A DNA stretch of 38,767 bases from Achromobacter agilis (GCF_900496965.1 NZ_UFQB01000041.1:1-38767), one strand, 5' to 3'; counted from the stretch's first letter, positions 19,017 through 28,199 are shown. Numbers and translations: made by a program. The notes: generated from the sequence alone by a model not told the origin.

Positions 19017-19712
19017 TCAGGTGAAATGATCCAGGACGGATTCGTCGGTCAATTCGTCGGGTTGCAAGGCCCGCTTGATGGTGCCCTTGTGTATCAGCAG
19101 CACGCGGTCCGACAGCTGGCGAATGAAATCGATGTTCTGCTCCACCAGCACGATCGCCAGCCCCAGGCGCTCGCGGATGTCTTTCAGCTTGTCCACGATT
19201 TCATCGATGATGGAAGGCTGTATACCCTCGGTGGGTTCGTCGAGCAGCAGCAGCCTCGGCCGCGCGACCAGGGCCCGCGCCAGCGCCAGCAGTTGCTGTT
19301 CCCCACCGCTGAGCGCACCGCCGGGACGCCCCGCCAATGGCTTCAGGCGCGGGTATTCATTCAGGATTTCTTCGACATCCATGCTCCGCCCGGGGTTCGC
19401 CTTGGCTGAAAAACGGAGGTTGTCCAGCACCGACAAGCCTGGAAAAATGCCCCGTCCCTGCGGCACATAGCCCATGCCCATCCGGGCGCGCATGTGGGAT
19501 GGCAAGCGGGTGATGTCCGTGTCCTGCAAACGTGTGGCGCCTGCCGTCGCCGGCAGCACGCCCATCAGCGTCTTCAGCAACGTGGACTTCCCCATGCCGT
19601 TGTGGCCGAGCACGCCCAGGAATTCCGCCTCGGCGACGTGGAACTGGACGCCCTCCAGAACCGGAATGCGGCCGTAGCCGGAAGACAGATTGTTGACTGT
19701 CAGCAAGTTCAT
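19017..19712 (-). CDS. urtE: urea/amide ABC transporter ATP-binding protein UrtE type
   Basis: Second ATPase of a branched-chain-amino-acid-like importer specialised for urea or short amides; 231 residues. Walker A is GHNGMGKST (36-44), the signature is LSGGEQQLLALARAL, and Walker B runs into LLLLDEPTEGIQPSII, a sequence typical of UrtE/FmdF rather than LivF. Its ATG overlaps the urtD stop (ATGA), so it is translationally coupled and is the last gene of the operon. It works with UrtD to power UrtB-UrtC. The substrate may be an amide rather than urea because an amidase, and no urease, is linked. Confidence 0.9.
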   Translation of the reverse strand: MNLLTVNNLSSGYGRIPVLEGVQFHVAEAEFLGVLGHNGMGKSTLLKTLMGVLPATAGATRLQDTDITRLPSHMRARMGMGYVPQGRGIFPGLSVLDNLRFSAKANPGRSMDVEEILNEYPRLKPLAGRPGGALSGGEQQLLALARALVARPRLLLLDEPTEGIQPSIIDEIVDKLKDIRERLGLAIVLVEQNIDFIRQLSDRVLLIHKGTIKRALQPDELTDESVLDHFT

Positions 19713-20437
19713 GCGCCGCGCCCCCGTCCCAAATAGACATCGCGTACCTGCGGATCGGCGATGATCTGCTCAAACGAGCCTTCCGTCAGGATGCCGCCTT
19801 GATGAAACACGGTGACCTTGCGCGCGATCTTGCCGATAAAGGCCATGTCGTGCTCGACCACCACCACGGCCGCCCGCGCATTCAGCTCGTGTATCAGGTC
19901 CGCCATGCGCTGGGTTTCCTCGTCGCTCATTCCGGCCGCCGGCTCGTCGAGCAGGATGACCTTCGGATCGCGCGCCACGACCATGCCGATTTCCACCCAC
20001 TGCCGCTGGCCGTGGGCCAGTTCGCCCACCAGCTTGCGGGAAACGCCCTCCAGCCCGAGACGGGTCTTTATCTGCTCGGCCCGGTCGAGCGCCTTGCGGG
20101 AACCGCAGGCGCTCCAGGCAGCCAGCCACAGGTTCTCGTCCACGGTCAGCCCGTCCAGCACGGTCGGCACCTGGTTCTTGATACCCATGCCCCGCTTGGC
20201 GATAGCGTGCTGCTGCGCATGCCGGATGCTGCGTCCGTCGAACAGGATGTCTCCCTCCGAGGGCGCGAGTTGGCCGCTGAGCAACTTGAAGAACGTGCTC
20301 TTGCCGGCGCCGTTAGGCCCGATCAGGCACCTCAGCTCGCCCCGGCGCAAGACGAAATCGATATTGCCCAGCGCCTTGACGCCGCCGAAGCGTTTGCCCA
20401 CGCCCCGGGCCTCCAGAATAATGTCTCGGTCCGTCAT
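19709..20437 (-). CDS. urtD: urea/amide ABC transporter ATP-binding protein UrtD type
   Basis: First ATPase of the same importer, 242 residues. Walker A is GPNGAGKST (40-48). The signature region reads LAHGQRQWVEIGMVVA, the LxHGQ form characteristic of UrtD in place of LSGGQ. Walker B is VILLDEPAAGMSDEE. The start chosen (MTDRDIILEARGV) overlaps the urtC stop by the ATGA pattern; the frame is open farther upstream only because it runs antiphase within urtC. Together with UrtE it forms the cytoplasmic nucleotide-binding pair. Confidence 0.9.
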   Translation of the reverse strand: MTDRDIILEARGVGKRFGGVKALGNIDFVLRRGELRCLIGPNGAGKSTFFKLLSGQLAPSEGDILFDGRSIRHAQQHAIAKRGMGIKNQVPTVLDGLTVDENLWLAAWSACGSRKALDRAEQIKTRLGLEGVSRKLVGELAHGQRQWVEIGMVVARDPKVILLDEPAAGMSDEETQRMADLIHELNARAAVVVVEHDMAFIGKIARKVTVFHQGGILTEGSFEQIIADPQVRDVYLGRGRGA

Positions 20438-21480
20438 CGCTCGCCTCCCGTGCGCCGCTGCGGCACAAGACGGGCAATCAGGCTCTGGCACGCCGGCGCC
20501 AATCCCTGCGGAAACAACAGCACGCAGACGATCAATATGAATCCCAGCGCCAGCGTGACCTGGCCGACGCCCACCGTGCCCAGCCAGGTGGTGAGGTACT
20601 GGATGAGCAGCGTGCCGATGATCGGCCCCACCAGGATGGAGCGCCCGCCGACGATTACCCAGATGACCACCATCGCGGCCTGATTGAGGCTGAACATCTC
20701 CGGGCCGACGAAGCTCCCCCACAGCGCGTACAGGCCTCCGGCCAGGCCGGCCAGCCCGCCGGCGATGACGAAGGCCATCAGCTTGTACAGCCGGCTGTCG
20801 TACCCCAGCAACTCCATGCGCTTGTCGTTTTCCCGCAGCCCCACCAGCACGCGTCCCGTCGGGCTGGCCAGGAACAGGCGGATGCCCACATACGCCAAGG
20901 CCAGGAAGAACAAGGCCAGGTAGAAAATGCCTTCGATGGATTGCAGGTCGAGCGGCCCGATCCGCAGAGGCAGGCCCGGCACGCCAGGTATGCCGTTCTG
21001 CCCGTTGAGCCGCACGGCGCCGATGACGTATTCGGGTCCCGAGGTGGCGCGCACGCCCTTCTCGAAGATCAGCGTAACGACCAGCGTGATGACGCTCAGG
21101 TAGATATCGCTGATCCGGCCGAACATCATGAAATAGCCCAGCAGTACCGCGAAGAGCATGGGCACGATGGCCGCCAGTGCGAATGCCGCCAAGGGCAGAT
21201 CGGTGTTCAGGCTGAACAAGGCATAGGCATAGCCGCCAAGGCCGAAGAAAATCGTCTGGCCGAAGCTCAGGATCCCGACGTAGCCCCACAGCAGCCCCAT
21301 GCTCAGCGCCAGCAGAGACAGGATCATCACCAGCGACAAGTCCAGCTGAAGCGCCGTGTCGCCATACAAGGGCACAACCAGCATCAGCGCCACGCAAACG
21401 CCCACCGATGCCCACCAGGGCCATCGGGGCCGGCGTCCGGCATGCGCGTCGAAACTCATGGAAAACGTATGGCTGCTCAT
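20434..21480 (-). CDS. urtC: urea/amide ABC transporter permease UrtC type
   Basis: Inner-membrane permease of 348 residues with about 9-10 helices and the LivM/UrtC architecture. The family stretch GLLWGYVGILSFGQTIFFGLGGYAYAL and the cytoplasmic loop GRVLVGLRENDKRMELLGYDSRLYKL (the EAA-like loop that contacts the ATPases) are clear. The loop ending in GGLYALWGSFVGPEMFSLNQAAMVVIWVIVGGR is also typical of this group. It starts one base after the urtB stop and overlaps urtD. It pairs with UrtB to make the channel. Confidence 0.9.
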   Translation of the reverse strand: MSSHTFSMSFDAHAGRRPRWPWWASVGVCVALMLVVPLYGDTALQLDLSLVMILSLLALSMGLLWGYVGILSFGQTIFFGLGGYAYALFSLNTDLPLAAFALAAIVPMLFAVLLGYFMMFGRISDIYLSVITLVVTLIFEKGVRATSGPEYVIGAVRLNGQNGIPGVPGLPLRIGPLDLQSIEGIFYLALFFLALAYVGIRLFLASPTGRVLVGLRENDKRMELLGYDSRLYKLMAFVIAGGLAGLAGGLYALWGSFVGPEMFSLNQAAMVVIWVIVGGRSILVGPIIGTLLIQYLTTWLGTVGVGQVTLALGFILIVCVLLFPQGLAPACQSLIARLVPQRRTGGER

Positions 21481-21481
21481 G

Positions 21482-22342
21482 CTACATACCTCGCTTCATT
21501 CTGCCTGTGATGCCCAAGGGGAGCATGCGCAGTAGGAGGACCGCCGCGATCAACATGCTGACCTCGCCCAGAACCGAGCTGTAGGCATAGGACACCACGC
21601 CGTCGATCGCGCCGAACAGGGATGAGGCCGCGCTCGCGCCCACCAGAGGCAGGTGGCCGCCGACGATGACCGTGATGAACGCCTTGGCCACGAAAAATCC
21701 GCCCATGGCGGGGCTCACTCCGGTCAACGGCGCCAGCGCCGCGCCGGCCAGCCCCGCCAGGCAGGAACCCAGCCCGAACGTGGCCATGTATACGCGGTCT
21801 CGATCCACTCCCAGGCAAGCGGCCATCTCCGACGCCTGCATGGTTCCGCGCACGATCAGGCCCGCCTTGGTCCGAACCGCCAGCCACCAGCACAGCGCGA
21901 CCAGCGAGAAGGAAAACGCGCAGATCGCCAGGTTGTAGGAAGAGACGCTCATGCCACCCAGGCTGACGTTGGCGAAGTCCGTCGACATTCCCATGCTGGA
22001 TGCGCCGAACACGGTGGTGGCCGCGCCGACGAACAACAGCGACAACCCCCAGGTGGCCAACAGCGTGTCGACCATCCGTCCGTAGAGGAAGCGGATGACG
22101 AGCCGCTCGACCACGATGCCAGCAACGCCCGCGGCCACCCCGCCCGCCAGCACGCCCAGCCACAGCGGCGCGCCGGCGTTGGCGGACAGCACGCACGCGT
22201 ATCCCCCCACCATCATGAACTCGCCATGGGCCAGGTTGATGACCTTCATCATGCCGAATATCACCGCCAGCCCCAGGCTGATCAGCAACATCAGGGAGAT
22301 CGAAAATACGACTAGGTAAAGACCGGTGTATAGCGATGTCAC
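21482..22342 (-). CDS. urtB: urea/amide ABC transporter permease UrtB type
   Basis: Inner-membrane permease of 286 residues, LivH/UrtB type, with about 8 helices. It shows LAVIFGMMKVINLAHGEFMMVGGY near the N-terminus and the ATPase-contact loop VRGTMQASEMAACLGVDRDRVYMATFGLGS. The start codon is GTG (22342), preceded by CGGAGAG at good spacing. It shows the (A/M)INLAHGE motif shared by the family. It lies 73 bases after the binding-protein gene and just before urtC, in standard urtABCDE order. Confidence 0.9.
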   Translation of the reverse strand: MTSLYTGLYLVVFSISLMLLISLGLAVIFGMMKVINLAHGEFMMVGGYACVLSANAGAPLWLGVLAGGVAAGVAGIVVERLVIRFLYGRMVDTLLATWGLSLLFVGAATTVFGASSMGMSTDFANVSLGGMSVSSYNLAICAFSFSLVALCWWLAVRTKAGLIVRGTMQASEMAACLGVDRDRVYMATFGLGSCLAGLAGAALAPLTGVSPAMGGFFVAKAFITVIVGGHLPLVGASAASSLFGAIDGVVSYAYSSVLGEVSMLIAAVLLLRMLPLGITGRMKRGM

Positions 22343-22415
22343 GCGGCTCTCCGAAGCGGATGGTTAACGTCCGCCAGGGCCGCCGCTACGCCGACGGCCC
22401 TGGCGCTCCCGGCAT

Positions 22416-23654
22416 CTAGAGCTTGGGCTCGTATTGCCTGGTGTCGTCGGGGTTGCGCCTCAGGTCGCATACCGCCTGCGTATCGGTGGGCTGGCGCTGG
22501 GGGAACGACTTGACCACGTCGAAACCCTTGTCCTTGTTGCCGATGGCGATATGGATATCCATGATGACGTGATTGGACTGCTCATCGATGGAGTACAGGC
22601 CGCCGGGGCCGTCATACCGGGTCCCCGGCAAGGCGGCGATGACCTTGTCCGGTTCCACGCTGCCGGCGCGCCGGACGGCTTCAGCCCAAAGCATCATGCC
22701 GCGGTAGCCGTACTCTCCATATTCGCCGATGTAGCCCGATTCCCCGGTGAAGTCTGCGAAGCGCTTCACGAATTTCCTGGCCGCGTCGGTGGGCAGCGTG
22801 TCGATGAAGGACGCGGCGATGATGGTGCCGTCGTTCTCCTGCGCGCTGAGCATGGAGTTCTCCCTGGCGGCGCCGTACACCGTGCCGACCAGCGTCATGT
22901 TCTTCTTGCCTATGGTCGATTCGAACTGGCGGTAGAAACTCATGTGGGCATCGCCGACCAGCGCGGACCACACGGCATCGGGCTTGGCTGCCTGGATGCG
23001 GCTGAGCGCCGGCGCGAAGTTGGTCACGTCCAGGGGAAAGAACTCGACGGCCACGTCCTTGCCGCCCTTTTCCCGGATGAACTTCTGCAACCACTTGCTG
23101 GTGATCTGGCCATAGTTGTAGTCGGCCGCCAGGATGTAGTGCGTCTTGGCGTTGCGCTCTTTGATCACATAGTCGACCAGCGGATCCAGTTCCTGCCCCG
23201 GGACCATGCCGGGGCACACGTGGCGGCGATCGCACACGCCGCCTTCGTACAGGGCATTGTAGAAATACAGCCCCTTGAAGCGCTGCACGATCGGCCTGAC
23301 GACTTCGCGCGCGGAACTGGCGACGGCACCGTGGATGACGTCGGCCTTGTCGCGGACGAAAGCCTGGGTCGCGTATTGCGAATAGAGCCGGTTGCTGGAC
23401 TGCGTGTCGTAGAAACTGACCTCCACCTTCCGGCCCAGCAAGCCGCCCGACGCATTAATTTCGTCGGCCGCCATGGCTACCGCCTTGATCTGCTTCAGGC
23501 AGTAGTTGTTCAGGACGCCGGTCTTGTCCAGCAGGTTGGCCACTTTGATCGGCTTGGACGAATCGATTTGCGCCTGCGCGAGCAGATCGAAGCTGCTGGC
23601 GTACGCAAGCACGCCGGCCGCGGTTTTGATGAAACCCCGTCGATTGAGGGACAT
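22416..23654 (-). CDS. urtA: amide/urea-binding periplasmic protein UrtA/FmdD type, Tat signal
   Basis: Substrate-binding protein of the importer, 412 residues. The N-terminus SLNRRGFIKTAAGVLAYA carries a twin-arginine motif (R5-R6), so export as a folded protein by Tat is expected, with cleavage near LLAQA (about 27). The mature part matches the periplasmic-binding type 1 family of UrtA, AmiC and FmdD: KVANLLDKTGVLNNYCLKQIKAV, FYNALYEGGVCDRRHVCPG and GQITSKWLQKFIREKGG. The GGVCDxxxxCxG pair of cysteines probably forms a disulfide. The ATG follows GGAG; a longer frame upstream is not needed. The gene comes 95 bases after the amidase stop, so the likely ligand is an amide, although urea or a ureide is possible. 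Confidence 0.88.
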   Translation of the reverse strand: MSLNRRGFIKTAAGVLAYASSFDLLAQAQIDSSKPIKVANLLDKTGVLNNYCLKQIKAVAMAADEINASGGLLGRKVEVSFYDTQSSNRLYSQYATQAFVRDKADVIHGAVASSAREVVRPIVQRFKGLYFYNALYEGGVCDRRHVCPGMVPGQELDPLVDYVIKERNAKTHYILAADYNYGQITSKWLQKFIREKGGKDVAVEFFPLDVTNFAPALSRIQAAKPDAVWSALVGDAHMSFYRQFESTIGKKNMTLVGTVYGAARENSMLSAQENDGTIIAASFIDTLPTDAARKFVKRFADFTGESGYIGEYGEYGYRGMMLWAEAVRRAGSVEPDKVIAALPGTRYDGPGGLYSIDEQSNHVIMDIHIAIGNKDKGFDVVKSFPQRQPTDTQAVCDLRRNPDDTRQYEPKL

Positions 23655-23749
23655 GGACACTCCTTCGTTGAATTGCCCGCGCTGGCGCTTCCCGCCAGCG
23701 TCGATCCTACGGCTGCGATCCGGTCTGGCGCCGACACGCGCCGGCTTGC

Positions 23750-25165
23750 TCAAGCACCTGCCAGATCGGGATGCCTGCGATGCCAATCCGTCATTTGCTG
23801 ATACGCATGCGCGGCGCGCACGATCAGGTCTTCGCGAAAATCGGCGCCCACGAACTGGAATCCGATGGGCGTGCCGGCCCCTTCGAGAAAGCCCCCCGGC
23901 AAGGTGATGGTGGGCACGCCCGCCATGTCCAGCGGAGCCGTATATCGCATCATGGCGAACCAGATGTCCACATACGCCTGGCCAGTCACGTGCATTTGCG
24001 CCACCGTCGGCGAAGCGATGGGAGTGGTGGGAATCAAGAGCACATCTACCGTTTGCATCAGGGCCCGCATCTTGCCCGTGTACGCGGCCCGCTGCAGCAG
24101 GACTTTCTGATAGTCGATGCCGCTCTGGGCCATGCCCATCTCGATCAGGTTGGCCAATGCCGGACCGTACGAGCCCTTATGCTGCGCATAGGTTTTCTCA
24201 TGGGCCACGGCCGCTTCGATGCTGCACAGGTTGAACCAGTTGCGCTGCACATCGGCCGCGTCGGGCGCCTTGACCTCGACGATCTCCGCGCCCAGCTTCG
24301 CCATTACGGCAACGGCCTCGTCCATCATCTTGCGCGTCGGCGCATCGACATCGTCATGGTTCCACCGGGAATCGACGCCGATGCGCAGCCCCTTGACGCC
24401 CCGCTCCATCTCGCTCAGATAATCGGGAACCGGCAACTGACTGGCCGTCGGATCGTTCTCGTCCGCACCTGCGATGACCTGGAGCATCGCGGCCGAATCC
24501 TCCGCGCTGCGCGTCATCGGCCCCAGGTGATCGAGCGATGCTGCCAACTCGAACGCGCCATAGCGGCTGACGCGTCCCCAGGTCGGTTTGATGCCGGACA
24601 GTCCGCAAGCCGCGGAGGGGAAACGGATCGAGCCACCGGTATCGGTGCCGATCGCGCCGTAGCAAAGCCCGGCCGCCGGCGCCACGCCCGACCCGCTGGA
24701 AGACACGCCGGTCCAGTGCGCAGGATTCCAGGGATTGATGGGCGGATCGATGTCCGGATGGTGGTCCGTGAGCGCGCCCTCGGTCAGCTGGACCTTGCCC
24801 AGCAGGACGGCGCCGGACTCCCGCAGGCGCTTCACCACCGTGCCGTCTTCCTGGGATTGAAACCCCCGGTAGACCGTCGTTCCGAACGCCGTCGGCGCGT
24901 CAGCGGTCCAGCACAGGTCTTTCACGGCGACGGGCACCCCGTGCAGGGGGCCGCGCACCTGGCCCTGGGCAATTTCCCGGTCCGCCTGGCGGGCAGCCGC
25001 CATCGCGCCGTCCTTCATGAGCAAGACGTAGCTCTTGAGACGGCCGTCCAATTTGTCGATGCGTTCGAACTGCCGTTCGGCGACAGTTTCAGAAGAGACC
25101 TCGCCGGATTGAATAGCCTTGCCGATTTCGCGCAGTCCCATGTAGTGCAGATCATCGTGATTCAT
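23750..25165 (-). CDS. amidase, amidase-signature family
   Basis: A 471-residue amidase-signature hydrolase that should release ammonia from a carboxamide. The Ser-cisSer-Lys triad is visible: K82 in VAVKDL, S156 in TGVSSSGSG and nucleophile S179 in GTDTGGSIRFPSA. Length fits stand-alone amidases; GatA is unlikely because no gatB or gatC is present. The ATG follows AAGGAGG, the strongest ribosome site in the window. It is the first gene of an operon with the amide-type transporter urtABCDE and lies after an AraC/FeaR-like regulator, so it probably acts on the imported substrate in the cytoplasm. The exact amide cannot be read from sequence; aliphatic and aryl amides both occur in the family. 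Confidence 0.92.
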   Translation of the reverse strand: MNHDDLHYMGLREIGKAIQSGEVSSETVAERQFERIDKLDGRLKSYVLLMKDGAMAAARQADREIAQGQVRGPLHGVPVAVKDLCWTADAPTAFGTTVYRGFQSQEDGTVVKRLRESGAVLLGKVQLTEGALTDHHPDIDPPINPWNPAHWTGVSSSGSGVAPAAGLCYGAIGTDTGGSIRFPSAACGLSGIKPTWGRVSRYGAFELAASLDHLGPMTRSAEDSAAMLQVIAGADENDPTASQLPVPDYLSEMERGVKGLRIGVDSRWNHDDVDAPTRKMMDEAVAVMAKLGAEIVEVKAPDAADVQRNWFNLCSIEAAVAHEKTYAQHKGSYGPALANLIEMGMAQSGIDYQKVLLQRAAYTGKMRALMQTVDVLLIPTTPIASPTVAQMHVTGQAYVDIWFAMMRYTAPLDMAGVPTITLPGGFLEGAGTPIGFQFVGADFREDLIVRAAHAYQQMTDWHRRHPDLAGA

Positions 25166-25342
25166 TCCGTCCTCCTTGACGTCAACCGACAGAAACCGCC
25201 AGACGCTATCGTCTTGCGCGGCTTGAAATAGCCTGATGCGAGCCTCGAAGCAGATTACGGCGCGTGCCGAACGGTTTCTTGTTCGTGACCGCCAGCAGAC
25301 TTGACTGTGACAGCCACGCGCGCAGCGCCGAATCGGGAGCGG

Positions 25343-25387
25343 AAAGAAAAAAGCCAGCTGGAGCCCTGTGACGGGCTCCAGCTGGCT
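25343..25387 (-). terminator. strong intrinsic terminator of the AraC-family gene
   Basis: A 15-base-pair perfect stem, AGCCAGCTGGAGCCC (25352-25366) and GGGCTCCAGCTGGCT (25373-25387), with a six-base loop. Read on the minus strand it is followed by a run of T (complement of 25346-25351) then CTTTCC. It lies just after the stop of the araC-like gene and separates it from the amidase. The remaining roughly 180 bases to the amidase start should hold the amidase promoter; no clear -10/-35 pair was picked. Confidence 0.9.
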
Positions 25388-25403
25388 GTCGGACTGGCGC
25401 CGT

Positions 25404-26351
25404 TCAGCGCCTTGTTCTACTCAGCAGGTCTTTCGGCGAATGGCCGTAGCAGAGTTTGAAGATCCGGCTGAAATGCGAAACGTCGTTGAATCCATTGCGA
25501 AAGGCCGCTTCGGTCACCTGGCGCGCCCTGCCCTCCTTCAGCGAGCAATAGGCGGCTTCGAGCCGCCGTTGCCAAACCCAGCGCATGGGTGTGGTGCCGC
25601 TCTCGGCAAACATGCGGGTGAGCGTGCGCTCGGACACTCGCAAGGCAATGGCTATCCGGTCCACCGTAAGCTGCGGATCGTCCAGGTGAGACTCCACGTA
25701 TTGCTTGGCGCTCCCAAGCAATTTCTCGCGTTCGCTGGAGGCCGAGTCGCTGCCGGCCATCTGCATCTGGATCGTCGCCGCCAGCAAATCCAGCAGGGAG
25801 GCCGCAAACTGGGTTTGCACGCCGGGAGGCAGATCCTCGGAGAAGTTGATGTCGGCGGCGGACCGAATCGTGTGGAACAGCAGGCCGGTGATGGGTTTGT
25901 CGGGTATGAAGCGCATGGCCGTATAGCGTTCCGCCAGCGGGGCGCGATACAGCAATTGCTTGCGCGGAATGCGCAGCAGCAAGACGGACTCGGGCGTCAT
26001 ATCGTACGTGAACAGGCGCTCGGCGTCGTACAGCGCAATATCGCCATTGTTGATTTGCGTGGAGCGGCCCGATTGCGATAGCTGGCCGGTTCCGGACTCC
26101 ATCAGCGTCAACAGAAACGCTTCGTTCGCATCCCTGCGCACGTGCCTGGCCGCGCGCTGCCATACATGGCGAGGAGAAGACATCCGCGATATCTCGATCT
26201 CGTCGATCGACTTGGCGGCGTACTGGCCGATGAAACTGCCTGAGCTGTCGATGGTGCTGTCGGCCTGCACACAATGTTTGCAGACAACTTCGTTCCAGTA
26301 CTCGGGCCGCTGGCGCTCACTCACCTTCTCGGTCGAATAGTTCAGCTTCAT
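25404..26351 (-). CDS. AraC-family regulator, FeaR/NphR-like
   Basis: A 315-residue transcription regulator. The N-terminal part (about 1-190) matches the AraC-binding-like domain of FeaR and NphR (YWNEVVCKHCVQAD, then FLLTLMESGTGQLSQSGRSTQINNGDIALYDAERLF), and the C-terminal part (about 205-312) is a double HTH ending VTEAAFRNGFNDVSHFSRIFKLCYGHSPKDL. FeaR/NphR proteins activate genes for aromatic amine, nitrile or amide use. Upstream and on the same strand as the amidase-transporter operon but with its own terminator, it is the likely activator of that operon. The chosen ATG follows GGAGGGG; a frame that opens farther upstream is ignored. Confidence 0.88.
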   Translation of the reverse strand: MKLNYSTEKVSERQRPEYWNEVVCKHCVQADSTIDSSGSFIGQYAAKSIDEIEISRMSSPRHVWQRAARHVRRDANEAFLLTLMESGTGQLSQSGRSTQINNGDIALYDAERLFTYDMTPESVLLLRIPRKQLLYRAPLAERYTAMRFIPDKPITGLLFHTIRSAADINFSEDLPPGVQTQFAASLLDLLAATIQMQMAGSDSASSEREKLLGSAKQYVESHLDDPQLTVDRIAIALRVSERTLTRMFAESGTTPMRWVWQRRLEAAYCSLKEGRARQVTEAAFRNGFNDVSHFSRIFKLCYGHSPKDLLSRTRR

Positions 26352-26560
26352 TTCCCCTCCGGCGGGGCCAGTGCCAGAGATTGACACGGATTTTGCGGAA
26401 ATACGGCTTATCGGTCCTCTTGCTGTCTGCTGCTCCCTGCGTGCTGCCGGGCGGGGAGTTCACCCCCCGCTTTGTCCCGAAGATTCTGCCAAAAGGCAAC
26501 TGCCTTTGAATTGGTATTTACCCGTTGCCCCAACAGGCCCTGGGACAGGCTCCGCCCATG

Positions 26561-26588
26561 AAAAAACCCGCCACGAGGGCGGGTTTTT
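26561..26588. terminator. bidirectional intrinsic terminator after gltA
   Basis: Stem CCCGCC (26567-26572) and GGCGGG (26578-26583), flanked by A6 on the left and T5 on the right, so it can stop transcription from both sides. It lies 20 bases past the gltA stop (minus strand). The other part of the gap to the araC-like gene (26352-26560) should contain that gene's promoter; nothing further was identified there. Confidence 0.88.
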
Positions 26589-26608
26589 CGGTGCGGACGG
26601 CTAGCGGA

Positions 26609-27919
26609 TCAACGCTTGTCCATCGGGGGCACGTCGCGCGTGACCGAACCGGTGAACAGCTGGCGCGGGCGGCCGATCTTGTAATCGGGATCCGACAGCA
26701 TTTCGTTCCACTGGGCGATCCAGCCCACCGTGCGGGCCAGCGCGAAGATGGCCGTGAACAGCGAGGTCGGGATGCCGATGGCGCGCTGGACGATACCCGA
26801 GTAGAAGTCCACGTTCGGGTACAGCTTGCGCTGGACGAAGTACGGATCCGACAGAGCGATGCGTTCCAGTTCCATGGCCAGCTTGAACAGCGGGTCGTTT
26901 TCCAGGCCCAGGGCCGAGAGCACTTCCTTGCAGGTTTCCTGCATCAGCTTGGCGCGCGGGTCGTAGTTCTTGTAGACGCGGTGGCCAAAGCCCATCAGGC
27001 GCACGCCCGAGTTCTTGTCCTTGACCTTCTCCATGAACTCGCCGACCTTGTCGATGCCGCCGTTGGCTTGCAGCTCTTCGAGCATCTGCAGGCAAGCTTC
27101 GTTGGCGCCGCCGTGGGCCGGGCCCCACAGGCAAGCCACGCCGGCCGAGATGGCGGCGAAGGGGTTCGTGCCCGACGAGCCGCACAGGCGGACGGTCGAG
27201 GTCGAGGCGTTCTGTTCGTGGTCGGCGTGCAGGATGAAGATGCGGTCCAGCGCGCGTTCGACGACTTCATTGACCTTGTAGTCTTCGCACGGCGTGGCGA
27301 ACATCATGCGCAGGAAGTTGCCCGTGTAGGACAGGTCATTCTGCGGATAGATGAAGGGCTGGCCTTGCGAGTACTTGTAGGCCATCGCGACCAGCGTCGG
27401 CATCTTGGCGATCAGGCGGATGGCCGAGATGTGGCGATGCTGCGGGTTCGTGATGTCGGTCGAGTCGTGGTAGAACGCCGACAGCGCGCCGACCAGGCCG
27501 GTCAGAACGGCCATCGGGTGCGCGTCGCGGCGGAAGCCGCGCAGGAAGAAATGCAGCTGCTCGTTCACCATCGTGTGATGGGTGACTTGCGAGTCGAAAT
27601 CGGCCTTCTGGTCCTTGTTGGGCAGTTCGCCGTTCAGGATCAGGTAGCAGATGTCCATGAAGTCGCAGTTCACGGCCAGCTGCTCGATGGGGAAGCCGCG
27701 GTACAGCAGTTCGCCCTTGTCGCCGTCGATGTACGTGATGCCCGATTCGCAGGCGGCGGTGGACATGAAGCCCGGGTCAAACGTGAACATGCCCGTCTGG
27801 CCGTAAAGCTTGCGGATGTCGATCACATCCGGACCGACCGTGCCCTTGTAGACAGGGAACTCAATGGGAGCGCTGCCATCCGAGAAGGATAGCGTGGCTT
27901 TTTTGTCAGACAGGTTCAT
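26609..27919 (-). CDS. gltA: citrate synthase
   Basis: Type II citrate synthase, condensing acetyl-CoA and oxaloacetate, 436 residues. The catalytic residues are visible: H269 in PAHGGANE, H313 in GFGHRVYKNYD and D371 in NVDFYSG. The N-terminal beta domain of the hexameric, NADH-sensitive Gram-negative enzymes is present (residues 1-60). The ATG follows GAGAGG; a start five codons upstream is open but less usual. It is 19 bases downstream of sdhE and closes the sdh operon with a terminator. Confidence 0.97.
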   Translation of the reverse strand: MNLSDKKATLSFSDGSAPIEFPVYKGTVGPDVIDIRKLYGQTGMFTFDPGFMSTAACESGITYIDGDKGELLYRGFPIEQLAVNCDFMDICYLILNGELPNKDQKADFDSQVTHHTMVNEQLHFFLRGFRRDAHPMAVLTGLVGALSAFYHDSTDITNPQHRHISAIRLIAKMPTLVAMAYKYSQGQPFIYPQNDLSYTGNFLRMMFATPCEDYKVNEVVERALDRIFILHADHEQNASTSTVRLCGSSGTNPFAAISAGVACLWGPAHGGANEACLQMLEELQANGGIDKVGEFMEKVKDKNSGVRLMGFGHRVYKNYDPRAKLMQETCKEVLSALGLENDPLFKLAMELERIALSDPYFVQRKLYPNVDFYSGIVQRAIGIPTSLFTAIFALARTVGWIAQWNEMLSDPDYKIGRPRQLFTGSVTRDVPPMDKR

Positions 27920-27938
27920 GTTTTTTCCTCTCAATTAA

Positions 27939-28199
27939 TCAGAGCGCACGCATCTGGCCAATAATGCTCCGAAGCCTGGGCGTATCCAGCTCGCCCTCGA
28001 GTTCCTTGCGGGCCAGCAGCAGGTCGAGCAGGTCGTTGTCTCCCAATTCGAAAAGCTGCGTCAATGCGGCTACGTCATCATCGGTAAGCTCGGCCTCGTG
28101 GGCGTCCAGATACCGGGTGATGATCAAGTCGTTTTCGAGCAGGCCGCGGCGCGCCCGCCAACGCAGACGCGCCCGCTCTAGTTCAGTAAGCCTGCTCAT
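27939..28199 (-). CDS. sdhE: succinate dehydrogenase flavinylation factor
   Basis: Small assembly protein (86 residues; SdhE/SdhAF2, DUF339) that helps attach FAD covalently to SdhA. The defining RGxxE motif is R18-G19-L20-L21-E22 in WRARRGLLENDL. The rest matches the five-helix fold (DDVAALTQLFELGDNDLLDLLL). AAGGTG precedes the ATG. It lies between sdhB and gltA on the same strand, as commonly found in beta-proteobacteria. Confidence 0.95.
   Translation of the reverse strand: MSRLTELERARLRWRARRGLLENDLIITRYLDAHEAELTDDDVAALTQLFELGDNDLLDLLLARKELEGELDTPRLRSIIGQMRAL

Noticed and set aside
23750..25165. GatA subunit of Asp/Glu-tRNA amidotransferase
   Set aside because: No gatB or gatC nearby, and the gene sits in an operon with an amide-type importer. 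A stand-alone amidase fits better.
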